In this document: in pieces, positions 43,494 through 52,788 of the stretch
Layout of the letters: each line of letters opens with the position of its first letter
How positions within the stretch are numbered: position 1 is the first letter of the stretch
Source: CBFDBF01 sp050295355
Lineage (GTDB): Bacteria > Pseudomonadota > Gammaproteobacteria > Chromatiales > Chromatiaceae
Assembly (NCBI GenBank): GCA_050295355.1
Contig: JBNKPL010000001.1
Coordinates: 1-64,000 of the forward strand
Length of the DNA stretch: 64,000 nucleotides
Reading direction: 5' to 3'
Made by a program: the position numbers and the translations under genes
Notes under the pieces: model-generated
Told to the model about the DNA's origin: nothing
Databases searched by the model: none
Seen by the model: only the letters and a program-made list of their open reading frames with translations

Positions 43494-44611
43494 GCATCCT
43501 CGCTCATGAGGGAAACCCGATCCATCTCCTCTGAGTATTTGTCCACCTCGCCATACCCCAGCTTGATCATAAGCCGCACCTCGTTGGCGGAGTCGGCGTG
43601 CAGGATGGCGTCGTCGTAGGTGATCTCGCCCTCCTGGTAGAGACTGAACAGCGCCTGGTCGAAGGTCATCATCCCCTGCTCGGTGGAGTTCTTCATCAGC
43701 TCCTTCAGTTTATGAACCGCCCCCTTGCGGATCAGGTCCGCCGCCAGGGGGGTATTGAGCAGGATCTCCGTCACCGGCCGGCGGCTTCTTCCGTCCGGCC
43801 GCCGGATCAACTGCTGGGCCACGATAGCGCGCAGATTCAGGGAGAGATCCATAAAGATCTGGCCGTGCCGGTCTTCCGGGAAGAAGTTGATAATGCGGTC
43901 CAGCGCCTGGTTGGCGTTGTTGGCGTGCAGTGTGGTAATGCAGAGATGGCCGGTCTCGGCGAAAGCAATGGCGTGCTGCATGGTCTCGCGGCTGCGCACC
44001 TCGCCGATCAGGATCACATCCGGCGCCTGGCGCAGGGTGTTTTTCAATGCGATTTCGTAGGACTCGGTATCCACCCCCACCTCGCGCTGGGTGACGATGC
44101 AGCCGGCATGGTTATGGGTGAACTCGATGGGGTCCTCAATGGTGACAATGTGGCCGGTGCTGTGCTGGTTGCGATGCCCCAGCATCGCCGCCAGTGAGGT
44201 GGATTTGCCGGTGCCGGTGGCGCCGGCGAAGATCACCAGCCCCCGCTTGGTCATGGCCAGATCCTTGATGATGGGCGGTAGATTCAACTCCTCAATCCCG
44301 GGAATCTGGTTTTCGATCCGCCGCAGCACCATGCCCACCGAATCGCGCTGGATAAAGGCGCTGACGCGGAAACGGCCGACCCCTTTCGCACCCACCGCGA
44401 AGTTGCACTCCTTGGTGTTGACGAACTCCTCGCGCTGCGCCGGCGACATGAGGCTGGTTACCAGCTCCTCGGTCTGATCCCCCGTCAACTTGGCCTTGGA
44501 TACCGGGGTAATACGGCCGTTCACCTTGATGGAGGGCGGCATACCTACGGTGATGAACAGGTCCGACGCCTGCTTCTCCATCACCAGCTTCAACAGATTG
44601 TTAAAGTCCAT
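43475..44611 (-). CDS. pilU: Type IV pilus retraction ATPase PilU
   Basis: 378-residue PilT-family secretion ATPase. Walker A GATGTGKSTSLAAM, Walker B region DVILIGEVRSRETMQHA, His box GHLCITTLHANNANQA. It lies 48 bases downstream of pilT and has the PilU-type long C-terminal tail (EEMDRVSLMSED). It works with PilT in retraction. Confidence 0.95.
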   Translation of the reverse strand: MDFNNLLKLVMEKQASDLFITVGMPPSIKVNGRITPVSKAKLTGDQTEELVTSLMSPAQREEFVNTKECNFAVGAKGVGRFRVSAFIQRDSVGMVLRRIENQIPGIEELNLPPIIKDLAMTKRGLVIFAGATGTGKSTSLAAMLGHRNQHSTGHIVTIEDPIEFTHNHAGCIVTQREVGVDTESYEIALKNTLRQAPDVILIGEVRSRETMQHAIAFAETGHLCITTLHANNANQALDRIINFFPEDRHGQIFMDLSLNLRAIVAQQLIRRPDGRSRRPVTEILLNTPLAADLIRKGAVHKLKELMKNSTEQGMMTFDQALFSLYQEGEITYDDAILHADSANEVRLMIKLGYGEVDKYSEEMDRVSLMSEDAYPGKT

Positions 44612-44659
44612 AATTCAATCCTACCCGTTGTTAACCCCGCCGTAGCGCGGGCATACCGC

Positions 44660-45703
44660 CTATTGAGCGCTGAACAGATTCTTATCCGCCGCCTTGGTAG
44701 CCGCATCCTGGCGGCTGATCATGCCCCGTTTCACCAGCTCCTGCAGATGCTGGTCGAGAGTCTGCATGCCCACCGCCTGCCCGGTCTGGATGGCGGAGTA
44801 CATCTGCGCCACCTTGTCCTCGCGGATCAGGTTACGGATGGCGGGGGTGCCCACCATGATCTCCCAGGCCGCGGTACGGCCGCCGCCGATCTTCTTCATC
44901 AGCGTCTGGGCGATTACCGCGCGCAGGGATTCGGACAACATGGAGCGCACCATGGACTTCTCCCCGGCGGGGAACACGTCGATGATACGGTCGATGGTCT
45001 TGGCCGCGGAACTGGTGTGCAGGGTGCCGAACACCAGATGCCCCGTCTCGGCCGCGGTCAGGGCCAGGCGGATGGTCTCCAGGTCACGCAACTCGCCCAC
45101 CAGAATGATGTCCGGGTCTTCACGCAGGGCTGAACGCAACGCCTCCGCGAAGCCCAGGGTATCGCGGTGCACCTCGCGCTGGTTGATCAGACACTTCTTG
45201 CTCTGGTGCACAAATTCGATGGGGTCTTCAATGGTGAGGATGTGGCCGTACTCGCTATCATTCTTGTAATCCATCATCGCCGCCAGGGTGGTGGATTTAC
45301 CAGAACCGGTAGGACCGGTCACCAGCACCAAGCCGCGCGGCACATCCACGATCTGTTTGAAGATCTCGGGGCAACCCAGCTCATCCAGGGTCAGCACCTT
45401 GGAGGGAATGGTACGAAACACCGCGCTGGCGCCGCGGTCCTGATTGAAGGCGTTGACACGGAAACGGGCCAGGCCGGGGATCTCGAAGGAGAAGTCGGTC
45501 TCCATAAACTCCTCGTAATCCTTGCGCTGCTTGTCGTTCATGATGTCGTAGACCAGCGCATGCACCTCCTTGTGCTCCAGCGCCGGGACATTGATACGGC
45601 GTATGTCGCCATCCACGCGGATCATGGGCGGCAGCCCGGCGGACAGATGCAGGTCGGAAGCGTTGTGTTTTACGCTGAAGGCAAGCAGTTCAGTAATATC
45701 CAT
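44660..45703 (-). CDS. pilT: Type IV pilus retraction ATPase PilT
   Basis: 347-residue hexameric ATPase that powers pilus retraction. N-terminal DITELLAFSVKHNASDLHLSAG, Walker A GPTGSGKSTTLAAM, ILVGELRDLETIRLALTAAETGH and the C-terminal AIRNLIREDKVAQMYSAIQTG helix that governs retraction. Divergent from yggS, as in Pseudomonas. Confidence 0.98.
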   Translation of the reverse strand: MDITELLAFSVKHNASDLHLSAGLPPMIRVDGDIRRINVPALEHKEVHALVYDIMNDKQRKDYEEFMETDFSFEIPGLARFRVNAFNQDRGASAVFRTIPSKVLTLDELGCPEIFKQIVDVPRGLVLVTGPTGSGKSTTLAAMMDYKNDSEYGHILTIEDPIEFVHQSKKCLINQREVHRDTLGFAEALRSALREDPDIILVGELRDLETIRLALTAAETGHLVFGTLHTSSAAKTIDRIIDVFPAGEKSMVRSMLSESLRAVIAQTLMKKIGGGRTAAWEIMVGTPAIRNLIREDKVAQMYSAIQTGQAVGMQTLDQHLQELVKRGMISRQDAATKAADKNLFSAQ

Positions 45704-45829
45704 CCAAGACCTCTCGACAGGAAATCGTTACTATTATTAACCCAAAACTATCATGTTTCTGATCTAATATCCGTACCCTTTGCTCCGGGGCGGTACGCAA
45801 AAGAGTATAGACGAGCCGACAGACCGACT

Positions 45830-46522
45830 ATGGACACCTCGATCCAGGACCATCTAAGCACCGTACGCCAGCGCATCGAAGCCGCGGCGGCGCGTTACGG
45901 CCGCGACCCCGGCTCCGTGCAACTGCTCGCGGTGAGCAAGACCCGCAGCGCCGAGGAAATACGGCAGGCGGTGGCGGCGGGACAGCAACGCTTCGGCGAG
46001 AGCTATTTGCAGGAGGCCCTGGAGAAGATCCAGCAGCTCAAAGACCAGCCCATGGAATGGCACTTCATCGGCCGCATCCAGAGCAACAAGACCCGGCCCA
46101 TCGCCGAGCACTTCCACTGGGTGCATAGCGTGGACTCGCTGAAAAAGGCCCGTCGCCTCAACGACCAGCGCCCGGAAAACTTGCCGCCCCTCAACATCTG
46201 CCTGCAGGTCAACGTGGACCTGGAAGAGAGCAAGGGGGGCGTCGCCCTGGAAGAGAGCGCGGAGCTGATCGCCGAGATCCAGCGCCTGCCCCGCCTGCGC
46301 CTGCGCGGCCTCATGACCATCCCCGCCCCCGCCATGGATCTGGAACAGCAGCGTGGACCTTTCAGGATGCTGCGGGAACTCCGCGACCAACTCGCCACTC
46401 CCGAACTCCCGCTGGAGACCCTCTCCATGGGCATGTCCGACGACCTGGAGGCGGCCATCGCCGAAGGCGCCACCATCGTGCGCGTGGGCACCGCCATCTT
46501 CGGCCCCAGAAACCAGGCTTAA
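45830..46522 (+). CDS. yggS: PLP homeostasis protein YggS/YBL036C family
   Basis: 230-residue PLP-binding alanine-racemase-like fold without known catalysis; it controls free PLP. VQLLAVSKTRSAEEIRQAV holds the PLP Lys; FGESYLQEALEKI, WHFIGRIQSNK and LSMGMSDDLEAAI follow. The ATG at 45830 matches the family start; the longer frame upstream is antisense to pilT. Confidence 0.95.
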   Translation: MDTSIQDHLSTVRQRIEAAAARYGRDPGSVQLLAVSKTRSAEEIRQAVAAGQQRFGESYLQEALEKIQQLKDQPMEWHFIGRIQSNKTRPIAEHFHWVHSVDSLKKARRLNDQRPENLPPLNICLQVNVDLEESKGGVALEESAELIAEIQRLPRLRLRGLMTIPAPAMDLEQQRGPFRMLRELRDQLATPELPLETLSMGMSDDLEAAIAEGATIVRVGTAIFGPRNQA

Positions 46523-46581
46523 AAAACTCCTGGGCGACCAGAGATCCTACAGGTCTTCATCTGTTGATTAGGGTCCGCTTT

Positions 46582-46656
46582 TTCACCACGGAGGACACAG
46601 AGCGCACGGAGACATTCTGTCTAGCCATCTCTGTGACCTCCGTGATCTCCGTGGCT
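46582..46656. repeat. CACAGAG-type inverted repeat between yggS and proC
   Basis: Left arm 46582-46612 (TTCACCACGGAGGACACAG then AGCGCACGGAGA) and right arm 46628-46656 (TCTCTGTGACCTCCGTG then ATCTCCGTGGCT) form an imperfect 28-30 bp stem around a 15-base loop. Here several CACAGAG words read CACGGAG, and the changes are matched in both arms (compensatory). Confidence 0.88.
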
Positions 46657-46797
46657 CAGCATTTTGATGCAAGGCCCACGGCGATCATCTGGGCAGAAAC
46701 CACCCCGGAATGGATGGGGCCACCCACATCTTTTGCTATCATTCCGCACATCACTATCCTTAAGTAACGGAACCAAATTTTGAAAACCATTACTGAC

Positions 46798-47625
46798 ATG
46801 TCAAAAAAGACCCTGGTCTTTATCGGTTGCGGCAACATGGCGGCCAGCCTGATCGGCGGCCTGGTGGCGGACGGCTACGATCCCGGCCACATCTGGGCCA
46901 GCGACCCCGATGGCGAGAAGCTCTCCAACCTGGCGGCGCGCACGGGCATCCGCATTACCAGCGACAACACCGAGGCGGTGCAGCGCGCCGATGTGGTGGT
47001 GCTGGCGGTGAAGCCCCAGGTGCTGGAAACCGTGGCGCGCGGCATCGCCGATGCGCTCCAAGCGCGCAAGCCGCTGGTGATCTCCATCGCCGCGGGCGTG
47101 CGTGAAGCCCATCTGTTGGCGTGGCTGGGCGGTGATGTGGCCCTAGTGCGCACCATGCCCAACACCCCGGCCATGATCCAGACCGGGGCCACGGTGCTGC
47201 ACGCCGCGGCGGGGGTCTCCGATGAGGAGAAAGACCTGGCCGAGTCCATCCTGCGCGCGGTGGGCATCACCCGCTGGGTGGAGGATGAGGCGCTGATGGA
47301 CGCGGTCACCGCCCTGTCCGGCAGCGGCCCCGCCTATTTCTTTTTGATTATGGAGGCCATGGAGGAGGCGGCGAAGGCCATGGGGATCGCCGACGACAGC
47401 GCCCGCCTGCTGACCCTGCAGACCGCCCTCGGCGCCGCACGCATGGCCATGGAGAGCAGCGAAGGCCCGGCCACCCTGCGCGAGCGGGTCACCTCCCCCG
47501 GCGGCACCACCGAACGGGCGTTGCGGACTCTGGAGGAGGGTAAACTGCGCGAACTGTTCAAGCAGGCCCTGGCCGACGCCCGGGACCGCTCCGTGGAACT
47601 CTCCGAAATGCTGGGAGACCGCTGA
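46798..47625 (+). CDS. proC: Pyrroline-5-carboxylate reductase
   Basis: Last step of proline synthesis. Rossmann start FIGCGNMAASLIGGL, VVLAVKPQVLETV, MPNTPAMIQTGATVL, and the C-terminal ALSGSGPAYFFLIMEAM plus SPGGTTERALRTLE. 275 residues from ATG at 46798; an in-frame TTG at 46780 would add six residues. One-base overlap with yggT. Confidence 0.96.
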   Translation: MSKKTLVFIGCGNMAASLIGGLVADGYDPGHIWASDPDGEKLSNLAARTGIRITSDNTEAVQRADVVVLAVKPQVLETVARGIADALQARKPLVISIAAGVREAHLLAWLGGDVALVRTMPNTPAMIQTGATVLHAAAGVSDEEKDLAESILRAVGITRWVEDEALMDAVTALSGSGPAYFFLIMEAMEEAAKAMGIADDSARLLTLQTALGAARMAMESSEGPATLRERVTSPGGTTERALRTLEEGKLRELFKQALADARDRSVELSEMLGDR

Positions 47626-48203
47626 TGGGCGGCGGTTATTTCAGCGATGCACTAGTGTTCCTGATCCAGATCCTGTTCGGGGCCTATATCCTGGCGGTGA
47701 TGCTGCGCTTCCTGCTGCAACTGGTGCGGGCCGACTTCTACAACCCCGTCTCCCAGTTCATCGTCAAGATCACCACCCCTGTACTGCGCCCCATCCGCCG
47801 TATCATTCCCGGGCTGGGGGGGATCGATTTCGCCTCCCTGCTCCTGATGTGGCTGCTGCAGGGCATCGAACTGCTGTTGATCATCTGGATCGCCGCCCTG
47901 CCCGTTACTCCCCTTATGGCGTTTGGTTTGGCTATACCAGAACTGCTGGACCTGGCGATCAACGTCTTCCTGTTCGCCATCCTGATCCAGGTGATCCTGA
48001 GCTGGGTCAATCCCGGCGGCTACAATCCCGCCATCGGCCTGCTGCACGCCATTACCGATCCCCTGCTGCGCCCGGCGCGGCGGCTGATCCCGCCCATGGG
48101 CGGACTTGACCTCTCGCCCATGGTGGTGATGGTCGGGCTGGTGCTGCTCAAGATGCTATTAGTGCGCCCCCTGCGGGACCTGTTCACTATCCTACTGTCT
48201 TGA
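47625..48203 (+). CDS. yggT: YggT family membrane protein
   Basis: 192 residues, duplicated YggT domain: FLLQLVRADFYNPVSQFIVKITTP region (quoted part RADFYNPVSQF) and later ILSWVNPGGYNPAIGLLHAITDPLLRPARR (quoted part NPGGYNPAIGLL). Four membrane spans. Possibly involved in osmotic or membrane stress; function unproven. It overlaps proC and yggU. Confidence 0.93.
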   Translation: MGGGYFSDALVFLIQILFGAYILAVMLRFLLQLVRADFYNPVSQFIVKITTPVLRPIRRIIPGLGGIDFASLLLMWLLQGIELLLIIWIAALPVTPLMAFGLAIPELLDLAINVFLFAILIQVILSWVNPGGYNPAIGLLHAITDPLLRPARRLIPPMGGLDLSPMVVMVGLVLLKMLLVRPLRDLFTILLS

Positions 48204-48490
48204 TGGACACTTGGTACCGCTGGGAAGGGGACGACCTGCTGCTCTCCCTGCGGGTGCAGCCCCGCTCCAAACGGGATGAGTTCGTCGCCCCCCACGGCGA
48301 CCACTACAAGGTGCGCATCACGGCGCCGCCCGTGGAGGGCAAGGCCAACGACCACCTGATCCGCTTTCTCTGCAAGAGCTTCGGCGTCAAACGTACGCAA
48401 GTGACCCTGGAGGTGGGACAGACGGCGCGCAACAAGCTGGTGCGCATCCAGGCCCCGTCCAAGCTACCCATCGACCTGGATAGGGCGTAA
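48203..48490 (+). CDS. yggU: DUF167 protein YggU
   Basis: 95-residue DUF167 protein: LRVQPRSKRDEFV, KVRITAPPVEGKAND and LEVGQTARNKLVRI. The ATG overlaps the yggT stop (TGATG). Function unknown; the position after yggT is conserved. Confidence 0.93.
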   Translation: MDTWYRWEGDDLLLSLRVQPRSKRDEFVAPHGDHYKVRITAPPVEGKANDHLIRFLCKSFGVKRTQVTLEVGQTARNKLVRIQAPSKLPIDLDRA

Positions 48491-48546
48491 TATAAGCGGT
48501 TGTTTTCAATCCTAATAACGTATCACTTCAGCACAACAAACGCCCG

Positions 48547-49698
48547 ATGCCCGAATCCTATCCCGCTGACTCCGTCGGTCTGGTCGTACCGCAAACACGC
48601 CGTTTCGATGACCCCATCGACCTCGATTGCGGTCACACCCTGCCCGGCTATGAGCTGGCCTATGAGACCTACGGCGAACTGAATGCGGAGCGCAGCAATG
48701 CGGTGCTGATCTGTCATGCCCTGTCGGGTGACCATCACGCCGCAGGCTACCACAGCCCGGAGGACGCCAAGCCCGGCTGGTGGGACGCCTGCATTGGTCC
48801 CGGCAAACCTTTTGATACCAACAAGTTCTTTATCGTCTGCCCCAACAACCTCGGCGGCTGCAAGGGCTCCACTGGACCCAACACCATCAATCCGGCCACC
48901 GGCAAGTTTTACGGCCCCGACTTCCCCATCGTCACGGTCAAGGACTGGGTGAAGAGCCAGCACGCCCTGATGCTTGCCCTCGGCATCGAACAGTGGGCGG
49001 CGGTGATCGGCGGCAGCCTGGGCGGCATGCAGGCGCTGCAGTGGACCATCGACTATCCGGACGAGGTGCGCCACGCGCTGGTGATCGCCGCCGCGCCCCG
49101 GCTGTCGGCGCAGAACATCGGTTTCAACGAAGTGGCGCGGCAGGCGATTCTGTCCGACCCCGACTTCCACGGCGGACACTTCTATGAACGGAACGCGGTC
49201 CCGCGCCGCGGCCTCATGCTGGCGCGCATGCTGGGCCACATCACCTATCTCTCCGACGACGCCATGCGAGCCAAGTTCGGCCGCGAGCTGCGCGAGGGGC
49301 GGTTCAACTACAACTTCAGCGTGGAGTTCCAGGTGGAGAGCTATCTGCGTCATCAGGGCGAGTCCTTCGTGGACCGCTTCGACGCCAACACCTATCTGCT
49401 AATGACCAAGGCGCTGGACTATTTCGATCCCGCCAGCGCCTACGGCAATGATCTGGCGGCCGCCTTCCGGCGCATCAAGGCCAGCTTTCTGGTGGTCTCC
49501 TTTACCGGCGACTGGCGTTTCTCCCCCGCCCGTTCGAAGGAGATCGTCAAGGCGCTGGTGGATGCAAAGCGCCACGTCAGCTACGCCGAGGTGGAGGCCT
49601 CCCTGGGTCACGACGCCTTTCTCATGCCCATCGACTACTACATGGAGGTGCTGCGCGCCTACATGGATGGCATTGCGGACGAGGGGAGGACGCCATGA
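48547..49698 (+). CDS. metX: Homoserine O-acyltransferase MetX (probably succinyl-specific)
   Basis: Alpha/beta hydrolase-fold enzyme activating homoserine for methionine synthesis. 383 residues. ICHALSGDHHAAG, nucleophile Ser in VIGGSLGGMQALQW, catalytic His in ASLGHDAFLMP, catalytic Asp in SFTGDWRFSP. Proteobacterial MetX next to metW has been found to prefer succinyl-CoA (family knowledge), so the product is probably O-succinylhomoserine. Four-base overlap with metW. No SAM riboswitch fits in the 56-base gap upstream. Confidence 0.95.
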   Translation: MPESYPADSVGLVVPQTRRFDDPIDLDCGHTLPGYELAYETYGELNAERSNAVLICHALSGDHHAAGYHSPEDAKPGWWDACIGPGKPFDTNKFFIVCPNNLGGCKGSTGPNTINPATGKFYGPDFPIVTVKDWVKSQHALMLALGIEQWAAVIGGSLGGMQALQWTIDYPDEVRHALVIAAAPRLSAQNIGFNEVARQAILSDPDFHGGHFYERNAVPRRGLMLARMLGHITYLSDDAMRAKFGRELREGRFNYNFSVEFQVESYLRHQGESFVDRFDANTYLLMTKALDYFDPASAYGNDLAAAFRRIKASFLVVSFTGDWRFSPARSKEIVKALVDAKRHVSYAEVEASLGHDAFLMPIDYYMEVLRAYMDGIADEGRTP

Positions 49699-50303
49699 GT
49701 CTGCGTCCCGACATCGCCATCATCAAGGAGTGGATCGAACCCGGCTCCCGGGTGCTCGACCTGGGTTGCGGCGACGGCACCCTGCTCCAACTGCTGCGCG
49801 ACGAACGCGGCGTGGAGGGCTACGGCCTGGAGATCGACGAGCAGAACATCATCCAGTGCGTGCGCAGCGGTATCCCGGTGATCCAGCGCGACCTGGACCA
49901 GGGGCTGAGTGACTTTGACAAGCAATCCTTCGACTACGTGATCATGACCCAGACCCTGCAGGCGGTGCACTTCCCCGACCGGCTGTTGCTGGAGATGCTG
50001 CAGGTGGGCCGCCAGGGGATCGTCACCTTCCCCAACTTCGGCTACTGGAAGAACCGCTTCCAGCTCGGGCTGCAGGGCCGGATGCCGGTCTCCCGCGCCC
50101 TGCCCGCCCAGTGGTACGACACCCGCAACATCCATCTCTGCACGGTGCGGGATTTTGAAAACCTGTGCCATGAGAAGAATATCGAGGTCCTGGAGCGCAT
50201 GGTGGTGGACCATGAACACCGCGCCCACACGGGCATCCGTTTTCTGCCCAACCTGCTGGGCGAAATCGCCCTCTACCGTTGCCAGTGCGGCGCCAACCCA
50301 TAA
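49695..50303 (+). CDS. metW: Methionine biosynthesis protein MetW
   Basis: 202-residue SAM-dependent methyltransferase-fold protein: IEPGSRVLDLGCGDGTLLQLL, DYVIMTQTLQAVH and VTFPNFGYWKNR. It is coupled to metX, and in Pseudomonas both are needed for the homoserine acyltransferase step. Confidence 0.95.
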   Translation: MSLRPDIAIIKEWIEPGSRVLDLGCGDGTLLQLLRDERGVEGYGLEIDEQNIIQCVRSGIPVIQRDLDQGLSDFDKQSFDYVIMTQTLQAVHFPDRLLLEMLQVGRQGIVTFPNFGYWKNRFQLGLQGRMPVSRALPAQWYDTRNIHLCTVRDFENLCHEKNIEVLERMVVDHEHRAHTGIRFLPNLLGEIALYRCQCGANP

Positions 50304-50323
50304 CCGTGAGGAGAGACCGGCCC

Positions 50324-50758
50324 ATGCGATGCTTTCTCACCCTGCTCCTGTTCTGTGCGCTGCCGCTTTCGGCCGCCGCGGAGTACAGCACCCAAAGCGG
50401 CGAATTCACCGTCCACCACAACGCCTTCAAGAGCGATTTTCTTGATCCCAAGGTGGCCCAGGCCTATGGCCTGCAGCGCAGCAAGTACCGGGGCATCGTC
50501 AACATCTCGGTGATCCGGGAGCAAGCGGGCGCCACGGGAACCCCGGTCCCGGCGGAGATCAAGGTAGAGGCCATCAACCTGATGGGGGTTCCCAAGCCCA
50601 TCGAACTGCGGGAGATCCGGGAACAGGACGCCATCTACTATATCGACGACTTTCCCATCACCGACGGCGAGATCGTGAACTTCGACCTGAAGGTAACCCC
50701 CGCGGGCGCCAGCCAGCCGATCCGGGCCAGGTTTCATCAACAGTTCTACGTGGAATAG
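50324..50758 (+). CDS. DUF4426 periplasmic protein
   Basis: 144-residue precursor with signal peptide MRCFLTLLLFCALPLSAAAE from ATG at 50324 (GAGGAGA upstream). EFTVHHNAFKSDFLDPKVAQAYGL and FHQQFYVE match DUF4426. Function unknown. It ends one base before the antiporter start and follows metW, its usual neighbour. Confidence 0.88.
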   Translation: MRCFLTLLLFCALPLSAAAEYSTQSGEFTVHHNAFKSDFLDPKVAQAYGLQRSKYRGIVNISVIREQAGATGTPVPAEIKVEAINLMGVPKPIELREIREQDAIYYIDDFPITDGEIVNFDLKVTPAGASQPIRARFHQQFYVE

Positions 50759-51784
50759 ATGTTTTATTCCCTGGTCGCCATCATTTGCGGTTTCGCCCTG
50801 CTGGTGTGGGGGGCGGACCGCTTCGTCACCGGCGCCGCGGCGCTGGCGCGCAACTTCGGCGTCTCGCCCATGCTGATCGGGCTGACCATTGTGGGCTTCG
50901 GCACCTCCGCCCCGGAGATCCTGGTCTCCGCCATGGCGGCCGCCCAGGACAACCCGGGGCTGGCCATCGGCAACGCCATCGGCTCCAACATCGCCAACAT
51001 CGGGCTCATCCTGAGCATCACCGCCCTGGTGGCCCCCCTGACGGTCCACTCCGTCAGCCTGCGGCGCGAGTACCCCGTACTGCTGGCGGTCTGTCTGGTG
51101 GCCATCCTGCTCATGCTGGATGGTGAACTCGGCCGGCTGGACGGCGTCATGCTGCTGGCCGGACTGCTGGTGCTGCTCTACGGCATGACGCGAATCGCCC
51201 TATCCAGCCGCAGGTCCGACCCCATGGAGCGGGAGTTCGAGGCGGAGATCCCGCAAGAGATGAAGACCTCGGCGGCCATCTTCTGGTTTCTCGCCGGTCT
51301 CGCCCTGCTGCTGGTCAGCTCCCGCATGCTGGTGTGGGGCGCGGTCAACATCGCCACCGCCTTCGGGGTCAGCGATCTGGTGATCGGCCTGACCATCGTG
51401 GCGCTCGGCACCAGCCTGCCGGAACTGGCGGCCGGCATCGCCAGCGCCCTCAAGAAAGAACACGACATCGCCATCGGCAACATCATCGGCTCCAACATGT
51501 ACAATCTTCTGGCGGTGCTGGCCATGCCGGGCCTGATCGCCCCCGGTGCTTTCGCGCCCGAGGTCCTGAGCCGTGACCTGCCGATGATGACCGGCCTGAC
51601 CATCGCCATGTTCCTGATGAGCTACGGCTTTAACGGCCGGGGCCGGATCAACCGCCTGGAGGCGTCGCTGCTGCTGGCCGCCTTTATCGGCTATCAGGGC
51701 TTTTTGTTTTATGATGCCAAGGGGCTGCCCGATGCGCAGCCCGTCACCGCCCATCCAATCACCTCGAACCTGGAAGCGGCATGA
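50759..51784 (+). CDS. Calcium/sodium antiporter (CaxA/YrbG family)
   Basis: 341 residues, about ten spans, with the two inverted alpha repeats of the CaCA family: GLTIVGFGTSAPEILVSAM with NAIGSNIANIGLIL, and GLTIVALGTSLPELAAGIA with NIIGSNMYNLLAVL. The first gene of the yrbG-kdsD-kdsC-lpt order; it overlaps kdsD by four bases. Confidence 0.95.
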   Translation: MFYSLVAIICGFALLVWGADRFVTGAAALARNFGVSPMLIGLTIVGFGTSAPEILVSAMAAAQDNPGLAIGNAIGSNIANIGLILSITALVAPLTVHSVSLRREYPVLLAVCLVAILLMLDGELGRLDGVMLLAGLLVLLYGMTRIALSSRRSDPMEREFEAEIPQEMKTSAAIFWFLAGLALLLVSSRMLVWGAVNIATAFGVSDLVIGLTIVALGTSLPELAAGIASALKKEHDIAIGNIIGSNMYNLLAVLAMPGLIAPGAFAPEVLSRDLPMMTGLTIAMFLMSYGFNGRGRINRLEASLLLAAFIGYQGFLFYDAKGLPDAQPVTAHPITSNLEAA

Positions 51785-52779
51785 AAAAAGAGAAACAACT
51801 GTCCGCGGAAGAGTCCGCCCGGCTACAGGCCCTCGGCCTTGCCGTAATCAAAAATGAAGCGGCCGCCGTGGAGGCGCTCGCGCCGCGCGTCAACGGCGAC
51901 TTCGCCCAGGCCTGCGGCTACATGCTGGCGTGCCAGGGCCGCATCGTGGTCACGGGCATGGGCAAGTCGGGGCATATCGGCAACAAGATCGCCGCCACCC
52001 TGGCCAGTACCGGCAGCCCGGCCTTCTTCGTCCACCCCGGCGAGGCCAGCCACGGCGACCTGGGCATGATCACCGCCCAGGACGTGGTGCTCGCCCTCTC
52101 CAACTCGGGCGAGACCAACGAACTGCTTACCATCCTGCCGCTGATTCGGCGTTTGGGCGTCCCGCTCATCGCCATGACCGGCAATACCCAGTCCACCCTC
52201 GCCCGGGAGGCGGATATCCATATTGATGTCAGTATCGAACAGGAGGCCTGCCCGCTGAACCTGGCGCCCACCTCCAGCACCACGGCGGCCCTCGCCATGG
52301 GGGACGCCCTGGCCATCGCCCTGTTGGAAGCGCGGGGTTTTACTGAAGAGGACTTCGCCCGCTCCCATCCGGGCGGCGCCCTGGGCCGCAGGCTGCTGCT
52401 GCACATCAGTGATATCATGCATACCGGCGATGGCATCCCCCGGGTAGTGGAGACGGCCACCCTGCGCGACGCCCTGGTGGAGATCACCAAGAAGGGGCTC
52501 GGCATGACCACCATCGTGGATGCCGAAGGACGGCTCACCGGGGTCTACACCGACGGCGACCTGCGCCGCACCCTGGACACGGGAATCAATATCCATGACT
52601 GCGGCATCGCCGAGGTGATGACCCGCGGCTGCCACACGGCCCAGGCCGGGATGCTGGCGGCGGAGGGACTGCAGATCATGCAGGAGAGAAAGATCAACGC
52701 CCTGCCGGTGGTGGACGAAGAGCAGCGCCTGGTAGGCACCATCAACATGCACGACCTGCTGCGCGCGGGCGTGATGTAG
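51781..52779 (+). CDS. kdsD: D-arabinose 5-phosphate isomerase
   Basis: Makes arabinose-5-phosphate for Kdo of LPS. SIS domain (VTGMGKSGHIGNKIAATLASTG, SNSGETNELL) followed by two CBS domains (VEITKKGLGMTTIVDAEG and INALPVVDEEQRLVGTI). 332 residues. It begins the LPS export segment. Confidence 0.97.
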   Translation: MKKEKQLSAEESARLQALGLAVIKNEAAAVEALAPRVNGDFAQACGYMLACQGRIVVTGMGKSGHIGNKIAATLASTGSPAFFVHPGEASHGDLGMITAQDVVLALSNSGETNELLTILPLIRRLGVPLIAMTGNTQSTLAREADIHIDVSIEQEACPLNLAPTSSTTAALAMGDALAIALLEARGFTEEDFARSHPGGALGRRLLLHISDIMHTGDGIPRVVETATLRDALVEITKKGLGMTTIVDAEGRLTGVYTDGDLRRTLDTGINIHDCGIAEVMTRGCHTAQAGMLAAEGLQIMQERKINALPVVDEEQRLVGTINMHDLLRAGVM

Positions 52780-52788
52780 AGGCGGAAC

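Noticed and set aside
48491..48546. SAM riboswitch before metX
   Set aside because: Only 56 bases separate yggU and metX and no SAM aptamer core is visible.
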